From positions 101,043-165,042 of the forward strand of contig JAJOZX010008852.1 in the NCBI GenBank assembly GCA_023014485.1: a stretch of 64,000 nucleotides of DNA, given 5' to 3'. Within the stretch, counting starts at the first letter, position 1, and every line of letters starts with the position of its first letter. Shown here one piece after another: positions 9,887 through 21,825 of the stretch. A model generated the notes under the pieces. It was not told the origin of the DNA. It did no database searches and saw only the letters and a list, made by a program, of their open reading frames with translations. Source of the DNA: Bathynomus jamesi (lineage: Eukaryota; Arthropoda; Malacostraca; Isopoda; Cirolanidae). A program made the translations under genes and the position numbers.

Positions 9887-11366
9887 CAGGGTGTCCGAGA
9901 ATTATCTGTACAATTTTTGGCTGTTATTAAAAGTCAACCATGAAGTGTAGAAATTCCAGTGTTGTCCCATTTCACAGAGAAACTCATTAAGTTTTTTCTG
10001 ATAACAAGTTTTGACAAGTTTTTCTTTTTCAGATATTCATACACACCTCTCATCCTTAATGAATCCACAGGAGAAAGCACAGTGTGTTGAATGGTTTATC
10101 GAAACAAAATCAGATACACAAGTTCAACGAAGGTTTAGAACTAATTACAACAGAAACCCTCCATCAAGAGTAACCATACGAGCTTGGTATAAAAGGTTTA
10201 AGGAAACTGGAAGTGTAGAGCATAAGAAAGGAGCAGGGCGGCCTCGAACGTCTTTTGAAAATGTCGAGCGCATTCGAGAGGCTTTTGTTCGCAGTCCACG
10301 CAAGTCGACAAGAATTGCATCACGAGAGTTACAGATACCTCGTTCGACAGTGCATGATGTCTTGCGTAAACGTTTGAAGTTGCATCCTTACAAGTTGCAA
10401 ATCTTGCAACAGATTACGCAAGATGATAAGTCTCCCGTAAGGAATTTGCAATGACTCTGCTTGACAGAGTCGACCAGGACAATGCGTTCTTGGCAAGAAT
10501 CATGTTTTCGGACGAGGCAACTTTTCATGTTTCAGGCAAGGTAAACAAACAAAATGTGCGCATATGGGGGTCACAAAATCCACATTGCATAGAAGAGCAC
10601 ATCAGAGACAGTCCTAAAGTTAATGTGTGGTATGGCCTGTTACATGATCGCGTGATTGGACCATTTTTCTTCGATGAATCAACAGTGACCTCCAATATCT
10701 ACCTGGACATGTTGCAACACTTTGTCTATCCGCAATTGGAAGCACTGCATCCACGCATCATTTTTCAGCAAGATGGCGCACCACCACATTGGGCCTTGAT
10801 CGTCCGTAAGTCCCTGAATGAGACATTCCCAAACAGGTGGATTGGCCGTGGAGGTGCGATTCATTGGCCGGCTAGATCTCCCGACATCACACCATGTGAT
10901 TTCTTTCTTTGGGGATTCGTCAAAGATCTTGTGTACAATACGCGGGTGACAGACATTGATGATTTAAAAGCAAGAATCACAGCTGCTATTGAGCGAATTG
11001 ATGTGGATATGCTGCAGCGTACATGGCAACATTTGGAGTATCGATTGGATGTTTTGCGAATCACTGATGGTGCACATATCGAATGTTTGTAACAACGTTA
11101 CTTTAATAAAAGAAACTTTTGAAAATACAGATTTTAAATAATCTTGTTTAAGAATTTTACGTGTGTTATCAAGAATTTTATTAAAAGATGAAATTGTACA
11201 GATAATTTTCGGACACACTGGAATTTCTAAAAAACTTCTCAAAACTTGGTATCAGAAAAAACTTAATGAGATTCTCTGTAAAATGGGACAACACTGGAAT
11301 TTCTACACTTCATGGTTGACTTTTAATAAGAGCCAAAAATTGTACAGATAATTCTCGGACACCCTG
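9887..11366 (+). mobile_element. mariner-type element, family B full-length copy (DD41D)
   Basis: Termini are CAGGGTGTCCGAGAATTATC and its complement, within inverted repeats of roughly 130 bases, flanked by TA. At the right side a second, slightly diverged copy of the end sequence lies internally near 11191-11222. The encoded transposase has 41 residues between its second and third acidic residues, which places it in the DD41D (rosa-like) group of the IS630/Tc1/mariner superfamily. Deletion derivatives lie at 11393-11935 and 43773-44344. Confidence 0.9.
10059..11092 (+). pseudogene. DD41D transposase, one frame break
   Basis: Likely start is the ATG at 10059 (MNPQEKAQCVEWFIETKSD). The N-terminal part has two helix-turn-helix regions (RVTIRAWYKRFKETGSVEHK; SRELQIPRSTVHDVLRKRL). 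Catalytic motifs follow: IMFSDEATFH (first D), [12 protein letters not shown] (second D), WPARSPDITPCDFFLWG (third D). The first frame stops at 10454 and the second takes over at 10451; a single-base indel near 10435-10445 accounts for this (the second frame reads RKEFAMTLLD across the same bases). The rest is uninterrupted, so the copy is only lightly damaged. Confidence 0.88.
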
Positions 11367-11392
11367 TATATATATATATATGTGTATATATA

Positions 11393-11935
11393 CAGGGTAT
11401 CCGAGAATTATCTGTACAAGTTTTGGCTGTTATTAAAAGTCAACCTCATTTTACAGAGAATCTAATTAAGTTTTTTCTGATACCAAGTTTTGACAAGTTT
11501 TTTAGAAATTCCAGTGTGTCCGAAAATTATCTGTACAATTTCATCTTTTAATAAAATTCTTGATAACACACGTAAAATTCTTAAACAAGATTATTTAGAA
11601 TCTGTATTTTCAAAAGTTTCTTTTATTAAAGTAACGTTGTTACAAACATTCGATATGTGCACCATCAGTGATTCGCAAAACATCCAATCGATAATCCAAA
11701 TGTTGCCATGTACGCTGCAGCATATCCACATCAATTCGCTCAATAGCAGCTGTGATTCTTGCTTTTAAATCATCAATGTTTGTCACCCGCGTACAAAAAA
11801 GAAAACTTGTCAAAACTTGGTATCAGAAAAAACTTAATGAGTTTCTCTGTAAAATGGGACAACACTGGAATTTCTACACTTCATGGTTGACTTAATAAGA
11901 GCCAAAAATTGTACAGATAATTCTCGGACACCCGG
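11393..11935 (-). mobile_element. DD41D family B, internally deleted copy
   Basis: About 543 bases with the same termini as the element at 9887 (right end CCCGG, one change), in the opposite orientation and only 26 bases away. Between the ends it keeps the region encoding the transposase C-terminus, from near the RVTDIDDLKARI equivalent, read on the minus strand. It cannot encode a transposase but has both termini and may have been mobilised by a complete copy. Confidence 0.87.
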
Positions 11936-13238
<1,303 letters not shown>

Positions 13239-13244
13239 GTATAT

Positions 13245-13284
13245 GTAATATATAATATATATATATAAATATATATATATAAAA

Positions 13285-13340
<56 letters not shown>
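13245..13340. repeat. (TA)n array
   Basis: Nearly continuous TA alternation with a few phase slips, about 95 bases, directly after mariner family C. Confidence 0.95.
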
Positions 13341-13344
<4 letters not shown>

Positions 13345-13500
13345 ACGGGATGGTGTACAAGAATACACACACTGCTTCGACTGAGTGGGGTGGGCGGTTG
13401 TACTGGGAACGCACCGTCAATTACTGCTTCCCGCGAATCCTTCAAGGAACCTCGGATGGAAGCGATTAGCCCACTACCGCTCACCCGGACAATAATTCTC
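13341..13500. other. GC-richer block of unknown origin
   Basis: About 150 bases (tccctacgggatggtgtaca to the cccggacaataatt region) stand out from the AT-rich flanks. I see no coding match and no inverted ends. It sits between a TA array and scrib exon 15 and may be a retroelement end. Confidence 0.35.
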
Positions 13501-13607
13501 TATATTTCGAGCGAAACACAACGTATCATCAATTGCATCATCATCCATAATCATTTTGGTAGTTAAGCCTAATCCTACCATTAATTTACCTTGCTAACCT
13601 CGCTCAC

Positions 13608-13802
13608 CTCCATTTCCCCGTTTACCTCCCCCTCTCCCGCCGAAGGGGAAATTCCATTCTGCTTAGGTTGTTGGGTCGGTTGTGTGGTTGTTTCCTTCTT
13701 ATGGCTACCTATTAATGGTCCCACGTGGTTGGGAAGTTGTGGTGGTTGGCTGCTTGCTTTGGTTAAAGTCAGTGAGGTAGAGTGATGGTTGTTAACCAGA
13801 GT
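13608..13802 (-). CDS. scrib: scrib exon 15: PDZ1-PDZ2 linker
   Basis: 195 bases, phase 0 both sides, no stops. It reads TLVNNHHSTSLTLTKASSQP, then a Gln/Pro/Thr-rich stretch, then GEGEVNGEME. There is no domain to match, so the call rests on a good acceptor (ttttttccag), a GAG|GTGAGC donor, correct phase on both sides, and the known presence of a low-complexity linker between these PDZ domains. A second donor 18 bases further (AAG|GTAAAT, ending at 13590) is also in phase and would add VSEVSK. Confidence 0.75.
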
Positions 13803-13929
13803 CTGGAAAAAAAAATTATATATAACAAAGGCACAAAAATTAACACACGTTCAAACGGAGGACACAAACGTAAATAGTAAAAAACAAAAGGCAACCACGA
13901 AAAGAGACTAAAGTTATCTCCAAATAAGG

Positions 13930-14454
13930 AGTTGAAACCACCATCAAAAACAAAGGCCTCGAGCAAAAATTGGGAAGGAACTGTACGCAGATACTATGTA
14001 AGAGGCAATTGCAGATATAAGGGAGGACAGTGCATATATGAGCATTCCACTACGTGTGAATTCTATAATAATGGTCGCTGTAATTCGGTGACAGCCGTAA
14101 ATTCTACAACCCAGCCATTTGCAAGAATTAGGCAAGACATGGAACCTGCAAATACGGAAAAAAATGCTACTGCCATCATCTACCAACAAACTCGAAGGAC
14201 AAGAGAAAAAAAGAATAGAACCTGTTTATACAAATTGTCAACAGATTTTTCAACATCGCAGACACAATACGGCTGTTCGGCCTCATACAGCACACGCAAT
14301 CGACACAGTTGAGGACCCTCGAGCCAAACCGTTTCCTAGTAAGAGGCTACCAGAACATGTAAGCGGGAAAGGAGCTTTCTCGGAGGACTATAGGGCTTTG
14401 GAATGTACGAGGGGCAACGCAAAACTAAGAACATAAATATTGTCCTGGATAATT
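13930..14454 (+). pseudogene. CR1-like LINE, 5' part with CCCH zinc fingers
   Basis: The frame from 13932 reads RRYYVRGNCRYKGGQCIYEH and CEFYNNGRC, a pair of CCCH-type zinc fingers as found in the first ORF of some CR1-like LINEs. Reading frames break further on. The sequence stops at 14454 where the CACTA-terminated transposon begins, and the LINE resumes at 17020 with NIQGLKP, the usual start of the endonuclease. So this is the front half of one split element. Confidence 0.65.
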
Positions 14455-14616
14455 CACTAGGCAACAAAGATTTTGTTACAGAAGACCAAATAGGTGCTCC
14501 TAGCTAATTTCGGTATGCTGATTTCAAATCTATAATTAGATTTTTTCTATCACGTCTAGATTTTGTGTAAAATGCAAATCACTTTTAGTAAAATTTTCTA
14601 CCACGTCCAGATTTTG
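14455..14616 (+). repeat. left inverted terminal region with sub-terminal repeats
   Basis: Outer end CACTAGGCAACAAA. Sub-terminal motif ATCACGTCTAGATTTTGTG at 14550-14568 is repeated as CCACGTCCAGATTTTG at 14601-14616, in direct orientation. Such repeated sub-terminal motifs are common transposase binding sites. Confidence 0.72.
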
Positions 14617-14960
14617 GTTTTAATCGGCTTAATGCCAGTAATATGAAACTTGCTTTTCAAGGTTAAAGCAATTTTTTTTGCCAACTATATACAAATTCGA
14701 ACAATTTTGATAAATAAAATTTATCCCGAGTTGGCAACACTGAGTCAAGAGCATAGTAACGGGCAACGGCCCAACGGTCAGTCGCTACGTGACAGTCAAG
14801 CAGAACGGTTGTTGAAGCTCTCTGCTGATGAGCAAGTGACAGGTTGTGGTGACTTGTGTGTTTTATAGCATTTGTTTTGTACTACGGTGTGTATTTTTTT
14901 ATTTTGCACATCGTAATAATTACTTTCTACGTTTTTTCAGATATTGTATGGTAATTCAAA

Positions 14961-16643
14961 ATGGCATCAAATAGACGTGCTTGTGTAAATCACCCAGACA
15001 ACTTCTGCTTTGTCTGTGGACAATATACACCTAAGCCACAACGTAGAAACATCATAACAAAGATTAAACTTGCCTACAAGTGTTATTTTGACTGTAAGTT
15101 AGGAGACCAACAGAGGGACTGGGCACCACATATTTGCTGTGCACAGTGCAATGCAATGTTAATAGCTTGGATGAATGGTAAAAGAAAAGCTATGCCGTTC
15201 TCAGTCCCCATGGTTTGGCGTGAGCCGAAAAATCACTTCAATGATTGTTATTTTTGTTTGACAAAGATTGCTGGTTTCACAAAGAAAAACAAATCAAAGA
15301 TCACGTACCCAAACTGCGAATCAGCAATGAAACCAGTACCACATGATGAAACAAATCCACCACCAGTTCCACCAGCAACGATAACAGACAGCAGTTCATC
15401 TGAAGATTCTGCTAGTGATATAGAAACAGGGAAAGATGGCATATATGTTCCAGATGCAAATATTTCCCCACATTTGTTAAGTCAAGCGGAGTTAAATGAC
15501 TTAGTGCGCGATTTGGAATTACCAAAAGAAAAGGCAGAGTTGCTTGGTTCAAGACTTCAAGAATTTAATCTTCTCCAACCAAACACCAAAGTTTCCCATT
15601 TCCGCCATCGCCATTTGCAGTTTTCATCATTTTACTTACAGGAAGAAAACGTTTGTTTCTGCCACGATATCAGTGGTCTGATGCAAGGGACTGGCTGTCG
15701 CTATGACCCAAAAGAATGGAGACTGTTCATTGACTCTAGTAAAGCTAGCCTTAAAGCTGTATTACTGCACAACGGCAATGAAAAACCTTCAATACCTGTA
15801 GCACATGCCACTGGCCTTAATGAGACTTATGAATCGATGAAACTGCTGCTAAGACTCATCAAATATAAGGACCACACATGGAATATTTGTGGCGACCTTA
15901 AAGTTGTATCATTACTTCTTGGGTTACAGTTGGGCTACACAAAGCATATGTGCTTTTTGTGTCTATGGAACAGCAGAGATGACAAGAACCACTACAAAAA
16001 ACATGATTGGCCATCTAGAACTGAACATGTTGTTGGTAAATACAATGTGAAACACCCAGCACTTATTGACCCTCAGAAAGTACATCTTCCACCACTTCAC
16101 ATTAAACTTGACCTTATGAAAAATTTCGTGAAGGGTATGGATCATCAAGGTAGTGGTTTCCAATATTTAAAGGATAAATTCAAAGGAATATTGACAGATG
16201 CTAAACTAGAAGCTGGAGTTTTCACTGGACCACAGATCCGCAGTGTCATCCACGACTCATCGTTTCCATCTAACCTAAATGAGAATGAACTAGGAGCATG
16301 GACATCTTTCGTTGAAGTTGTCAAAAATTTTCTTGGAAACCACAAAGCTGAAAACCACCGTAAACTCGTAGAAAACATGCTTAAATCTTATGAAATAATG
16401 GGATGCAGAATGTCTTTGAAAATTCATTTTTTACATTCTCATCTTGACTTCTTCCCGGCCAACCTTGGGGCTGTAAGTGACGAGCATGGTGAGCGCTTCC
16501 ACCAACAGATCTCAGTTATGGAAAACAGATACCAAGGTAATTTCAACCCAAATATGATGAGAGATTATTGTTGGTTCCTGCAGAAGGAGAGCTCGTCATC
16601 CTACAAGCGACAAAGGAAGAGGACACACCAAAGTTTCACTTAA
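14961..16643 (+). CDS. 560-aa putative transposase, uninterrupted
   Basis: One open frame from the ATG at 14961 to the stop after 16643, lying between matching inverted ends. The N-terminal 100 residues are Cys-rich (CFVCGQYTP, HICCAQC, CYFCLTKI), a zinc-binding arrangement somewhat like a ZAD finger and a candidate for DNA-end binding. A Ser/Pro/Asp-rich hinge follows (about 125-160). The C-terminal part has acidic residues in a plausible DDE order: D258 in WRLFIDSSKASLKAVL, D312 in ICGDLKVVSLL, and E508 or E511 in SDEHGERFHQ. C331-x2-C334 and H344-x3-H348 lie between the second D and the E, like the insertions of CMC/RAG-type transposases. A tract ending tttttcag just before 14941 suggests a spliced 5' leader. 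I recognise the sequence type as a repeated uncharacterised arthropod protein; the catalytic role is inference. Confidence 0.75.
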   Translation: MASNRRACVNHPDNFCFVCGQYTPKPQRRNIITKIKLAYKCYFDCKLGDQQRDWAPHICCAQCNAMLIAWMNGKRKAMPFSVPMVWREPKNHFNDCYFCLTKIAGFTKKNKSKITYPNCESAMKPVPHDETNPPPVPPATITDSSSSEDSASDIETGKDGIYVPDANISPHLLSQAELNDLVRDLELPKEKAELLGSRLQEFNLLQPNTKVSHFRHRHLQFSSFYLQEENVCFCHDISGLMQGTGCRYDPKEWRLFIDSSKASLKAVLLHNGNEKPSIPVAHATGLNETYESMKLLLRLIKYKDHTWNICGDLKVVSLLLGLQLGYTKHMCFLCLWNSRDDKNHYKKHDWPSRTEHVVGKYNVKHPALIDPQKVHLPPLHIKLDLMKNFVKGMDHQGSGFQYLKDKFKGILTDAKLEAGVFTGPQIRSVIHDSSFPSNLNENELGAWTSFVEVVKNFLGNHKAENHRKLVENMLKSYEIMGCRMSLKIHFLHSHLDFFPANLGAVSDEHGERFHQQISVMENRYQGNFNPNMMRDYCWFLQKESSSSYKRQRKRTHQSFT

Positions 16644-16889
16644 GAACAGGAATTTGCCTTTCAGTAGTAACAACAAAATACTAACGCGCTTTGGGTGGAT
16701 GGTTGGGCGCAGGGGTGGTAACTCCGCCAGCGGAATTCCGCTGTCTGTCTTAAGCCAGAATAAAGGAGGAAAGACATCCCTGTTCACTAATTATTTAAGT
16801 ATGCTTAACATAAAACGTGGCACGGAAAAGTAGCTTAGACGGCTTTCGTAATAGAAGCGGGTGAGAAAAAAAATGAAAAATAGGGGTTT

Positions 16890-17019
16890 TCGGTTACACA
16901 AAATCTGGACGTGATAGAGAAATTTTGATATCAGATCCGAAATCAGCATCAGCGCTTTAGTAGGAATCAGTAGTTCACGTGTCTGTAACAAAAAAAAAGT
17001 TGAAATTTGTTGCCTAGTG
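16890..17019 (+). repeat. right inverted terminal region
   Basis: Complement of the left end. It carries CACAAAATCTGGACGTGATA near 16897, GAAATCAGC near 16939, TCTGTAACAAAA near 16982 and the outer end TTTGTTGCCTAGTG ending at 17019. Confidence 0.75.
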
Positions 17020-19960
17020 TAATATTCAAGGGCTAAAACCGAACCACTCGCTAAACAAAGCTTCATACCTGAAAAGTTTTATGGAAAAAACACGAGGGCT
17101 GACATCGCACGTCTCACAGAAACATCTTAAAGATTGCCAAGGAGACTGTGGAAACTGCGAATATTGCATAGATAAGAAAGAAACGCATATCGATGGTTAC
17201 AGCTCGCTACGAGCTGATAGAACAGCAGGAAATAAAGGTGAGAGTCATATGGCAAAGACGATAATTAGTAAATCAAAGAACTTCGTGGAACTTTGAGTAG
17301 AAAAATAGAAAAACTAAACATGGTACTTAGAGTCATTTACAGACTTCGAAACACTCCAATTGCAAAATTCTCCGATATCATTGCTGATACGGTACCAGAA
17401 ACCTAATAAAGTTCTTGAACTCCCCATCCCCAAAATAATATTCTACAAAGATTTTAATTTCCCATTTATAAAATACAAAAACGTGGAAAGAAATATATAT
17501 ATACACCAGAACAAAGGGGTGGGGGCACAAAAGACCATGAACGAGCAAAAATGTTGACCAACAAATGAATTTATGTCAACGCGAGAGAGAACGGATAACA
17601 GAAAAAGTAACTCCCTGGATCTAGCATTCACGAACACCACCAACATGATTGCTGATATAAAAATAACCCCAATTATCATCTCAGACCACAATATAATCGA
17701 GATATCAACCAATATGGCGACAGCTTTGAAAGAAAATAGAAGAAAGAAGCAAATTTGAGATTTTTAACCTAAACTCCAAGATTATAAATTGGGAAGAAAT
17801 CAGATCCCACATAGCCCAAATAGAGTGGAAAATAGTTTTAGAGGATAAATAAACCGAAGAAATGCTAACAACCTTAAAAGAAAAGACGCTAAAATTTTTA
17901 GAGAAATATGTTCCAAGAGCACAGCCAAAAAGAATGGAAATTTTTCAAGAGGCAAATGCGAACAATATGCGGCAAAAGAGAAAGAGTAGCTATAAAGTTA
18001 ACTACACAGATAATAATACCAGGGAAGTAATATAAAAAAAACTAGAGTACTGATAGGGAAACGCGAGCTTTAATTAAGGGCCATACAGAGGGAAAAGAAA
18101 ATGTGGTGCAAGTAATAAAGGAAAACCCAAAATACTTCTGTAGCTATGCGAAAGGAAAACAAGAACGCGCCCCACTATCGGGCCCTTAAGGAAACTAAAT
18201 ATGAACTAACCGACGATTTAAAAGTATCTGAAACATTGAGAGCCCAGTTCGAATCAGTTTTCAGTACCTCAAAAAGTGGCAAAGTGGAACCTGACAGAGA
18301 TGTATTCTTTGAAGAGAAATTACAAGGAGAGTGTATAACATATTTTGATTTTACCCCAGAAGATATAACACGAGCTATAGAACAAATGAAATCACATTCA
18401 GCTGCAGGTCCGGACAAATAGAACGCCTTATTGATTAAAAACTATAAAAATGAAATAACTAACAACCCCATACTGGATGCGGAAGATTCTTAACGGGGGG
18501 TGAATACCGAGCACCCTGAAAAGAGAGAACATTGTCCCTATATATAAAGGTGGGGGTACAGGTCTCAGGCAAAGAAGTATAGACCAGTGTCACTGACGTC
18601 CCATCTCACCTATGAGATATGAAATGAAATCCATGACTTTTTGGAGACACTGGAAAGAGTGAATGAGAAACAGCATGGATTCCGACCAGGAAGATCATGC
18701 CTATCACAACTGATAGAGCACTATAACATCATAGACGCGCTTGAAAGCAATGAAAACTAAAATGTCATATACACACTTTGCTAAAGCGTTCAACAAATGT
18801 GATCATGGTATAACAGCACATGAAATAAAACACAAAGCACGTAAAACATATGAGAATAACGGGTAAAGTGGGAAAATGGATCTACAATTTCCTCAGAGAA
18901 CGCCTGCAGGTCGTAAAAATCCAAGGTATATCATAATCAGCATGGGAAGTACGCAGCTCAGTACCACAAGGAACAGTATTGGCCCCAATCATATTCATTA
19001 TCATGCTAAAGGACATAGACAGTGAAGTAACCAACAACAGTATAAGTAACATCCTTTGCAGACGATCTAAAAATCAGCAGAAAAGCTAGTAATGCAGAAG
19101 TGGAGGACCTACAAAGGACACGAACAGAACACCTATTCAAATGGTCAGAAGACAACATGAAATTTCAGCTCTTGAGATATGGAAAAAATGAGGAGGTAAA
19201 ACAGACGGCATATTATGCACTAGATAGCTTCAGAGAAGCACGAAAGCAATAGATTTAGGGTTATTATGACTGACGATGTGAAATTTGAGACAAAATCAAA
19301 TAGCGATAAACAAAGCAGAGAGAGTCGCGGGACAGGTACTGAGAACCTTTAAAAGAAGGGAAGAGAGAGTAATGATGCCCCTGTTGAAAACAATTATCAT
19401 ACCAAAACTTGAATAATGCTCAGTCTTGACGTCCCCATAGAAAAATTAATAAACTAGAGGAAATTCGAAGAAATTCAAAGAAATTTCGAAGCCAAGATTG
19501 ATGGCAGCAAAGAACTCAACTACTGGGAAAGATTTCGTAAATTAACATCTATATTCACTGGAAAGATGATACACCCTAATTTACACGTGAAAAATAATGG
19601 AAAAACTGGTACCTAACCTTAAGCTGAACCCAGTAACCACCCAAACAACAGTGGAAAATAGGAAAGGTAGAATGTGTAAATTGTGTAGTGTTCTCAAACT
19701 AAAGTAGTTTGGTTGTCAGAGGGCCAAGATTATTTAACCAGCTTCCGAAGGAGATCAAGAACATTACTGGTGTCAACGTAGAATTCTTCAAAAGACTAGA
19801 CGCCTGGCTCAGGACGGTACCAGATGAGCCGGGTGTACCTGGCTATGTGCGATGGAGATCGCGAGAGCAACTCGCTCTTCCACTAGGCCAGACCTCGAGG
19901 TGGAACCACCAATTTTACCTTTGTATATATAAAATATGAAAATTCAGGAGCGAAATGTAT
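17020..19960 (+). pseudogene. CR1-like LINE, 3' part (endonuclease and RT), decayed
   Basis: Resumes at NIQGLKP and runs through endonuclease remnants (GYSSLRADR; DFNFPFIKY; NSLDLAFTNTT then SDHNIIEI). RT remnants follow: EDITRAIEQMKSHSAAGPDK, HGFRPGRSCLSQLIEHYNI, VPQGTVLAPIIFII, and SFADDLKISRK (FADD catalytic box). The 3' end has RGPRLFNQLPKEIKNITGV and FKRLDAWLRTVPDEPGVPGY, a C-terminal signature of arthropod CR1-type LINEs. Many stops and shifts make it dead. It ends near 19950 with a short tatata tail. Confidence 0.8.
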
Positions 19961-20027
19961 TTCAGGTCTGATTCATCAACAAGAATCTCGAAAAAAATGC
20001 ACTTACTTTTTGTACAATAATCAGCCA

Positions 20028-20412
20028 GTTATCCGACCCTAATGGGACCTGGAGATGGTCGACCATCCGAAAAAGTCGGATGCCTGCATGAACTATTTTT
20101 AAACATGCATTACTACTTACCCAACAGTTTCTTTTTTGTTCATTCTTTAGTTTTGTTAGAATCACACACTGCTGTTATACTCTCTATTATTTTTATTTAC
20201 ATTTTTTTAGAATTACAGTGTAAAGGATGCTAACCATCCGACGAGAGGCGATCCGAGCATGCGGAGACTGCGGATACAGCTCCCCTGGTGACCGACTTAT
20301 GAAGTATAAAGGTCGGATAGCCGTAAACGAACAGATTTTGGCTTATACTGTATTGTATATCGGAAAAGTCGGATAACTGGACCAGTCTTTTATGTGGAGG
20401 TCGGATAACAGG
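20028..20412. mobile_element. possible pogo/Tigger-like MITE
   Basis: CAGTTATCCGACC at the left is matched by complements TCGGATAACTG near 20368 and GGTCGGATAACAG near 20399; the phrase GGTCGGAT recurs inside as well. No ORF. The ends look like a pogo-type TIR but the boundary is uncertain, and the element abuts mariner A copy 2. Confidence 0.5.
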
Positions 20413-20428
20413 TTGGTTGTTTAATGTA

Positions 20429-21730
20429 TAAGGTTGTAACATATATTCTGCTAGATTTTTTAGTTCATTCAGAACAAAAATTAAATGACTTATAATGACA
20501 AATTAATCATCAATATAATTCCCTTCTTTTTCTATAACCTCCTCCCCCTTGGTTTAGAGTTAAAAAAAGCGATCACTTCGTTTTCGATAGCTTCCCTGGA
20601 TTGCAACTTTTGTCCATCTAGGTGGTGTTGCAGACTTTTGAATAAATGGTAGTCTGAAGGTGCGATGTCCGGAGAATAAGGTGGATGAGGCATTTTTTTC
20701 CCAACCAAATGCCTCCAATTGGGCAGTGGTGATTCGAGCAGTGTGAGGGCGCGCATTATCCTAGTGGAATAGAACACCTCCGCAATTAATTAATGCAGGA
20801 CGTTTTTCTTGTAATGCCATCTTCAATCATTGGAGTTGTTGGCAGTAGACTTCAGTTGTGATTGTTTGGTTATCTGGCAGAAGCTCAAAATGAATAATTC
20901 CTTGCATATCCCACCAAACGCATAGCAAAATTTTCTTTGGATAAAATCCATTCCTTGACTGAGGTTCAGGCTTTGTTTCACGACTAAGCCACTGATGTCG
21001 ACGCTTAATATTGTTATAGAGGACCCATTTTCCATCCCCAGTGACAATCCGATTCTAAAACGTGCCTGCAGTTGCTGAGAAAGAAGTGATGTGCAAATAT
21101 CGATTCGATGTTGAAGATTCGCTTGTGACAAATCATGTGGAACCCATTTGCCAACCTTCACTACTTTTCCTAACAGCCTCAAATGACGATGAATGGTCAT
21201 ATGGCTAACGCCGAGTTGCAGGCTAAGTTCTCTTACAGTTACCGTTGGGTTTTCCTCCACTATTGCTTTCAGCAACTCTTCATCTAACTCATTTGGTCGT
21301 CCTGTTCGTTGGTAATCTTTCAGACTGAAGTCACCATCTCTGAACTTCTTAAACCATCTCCTACACACCCATTCGCTCACATCATCTTTTCCATAAACTC
21401 TTTGAATGTTTCTTGCGGATTCACTAGCGTTAGATCCTTTATGGAACTCATACAGCATCCCATGTCGAATATGTTCTTTCGTGGGCTCCATGTTTTTTCA
21501 ATTACTGTAATATCGTAGGGGTGGCGTTGTAACTATGAAAAACACCAGAGAAAATATTCATTAGCCTAATCCTACACTAGCCTAAGTCATTCTGTATCGT
21601 GATAAAACATGTGCGAACCTGTCGCCGCGTGTATTTCGCAACATTTCTAAAACTATTTCACATTATCTTGAAGTTATTCTATTATCTATCGTCCGTTTTC
21701 TAATCGAGCAGAATTTATGTTACAACCTGA
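20429..21730 (-). mobile_element. mariner family A, copy 2 (DD34D-type, broken)
   Basis: Same ends as the element at 7972 (AAGGTTGTAACATATATTCTGC at 20430). Transposase N-terminus begins at 21491 (MEPTKEHIRHGMLYEFHKGS) with HTH motif LSLQLGVSHMTIHRHLRL and stays open to about 20823 but shifts frame on the way; the first catalytic region is damaged. The C-terminal frame 20532-20777 has MPHPPYSPDIAPSDYHLFKS with the third D and ENEVIAFFNSKPR. Much of its central frame is better preserved than copy 1. Confidence 0.88.
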
Positions 21731-21825
21731 TATATTGAGTCCCAAATACTCTCCTTCAAATCCAAGCGTCCTTTTAACCCAGAATCCTCTTGATGTATCT
21801 CACCCTAAAGAGGAACACGACTCAC

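Larger units (their letters stand above)
14455..17019 (+). mobile_element. 2.57-kb DNA transposon with CACTA termini, intact ORF
   Basis: The ends are CACTAGGCAACAAA on the left and its exact complement on the right. Inside them the two sides stay similar in inverted order for about 120 bases: TTTTGTTACAGA, then GCTGATTTC, then TCTATCACGT(C/T)(C/T)AGATTTTGTGTAA. A third, direct copy of the last motif (CCACGTCCAGATTTTG) lies at 14601-14616. Together with one long intact ORF in between, this is the structure of an autonomous cut-and-paste transposon. It interrupts a CR1-like LINE. The flanks (ataatt / taatatt) do not give a clean duplication, so the target size is unclear. CACTA ends are typical of the CMC superfamily, but membership here is inferred. 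Confidence 0.8.
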
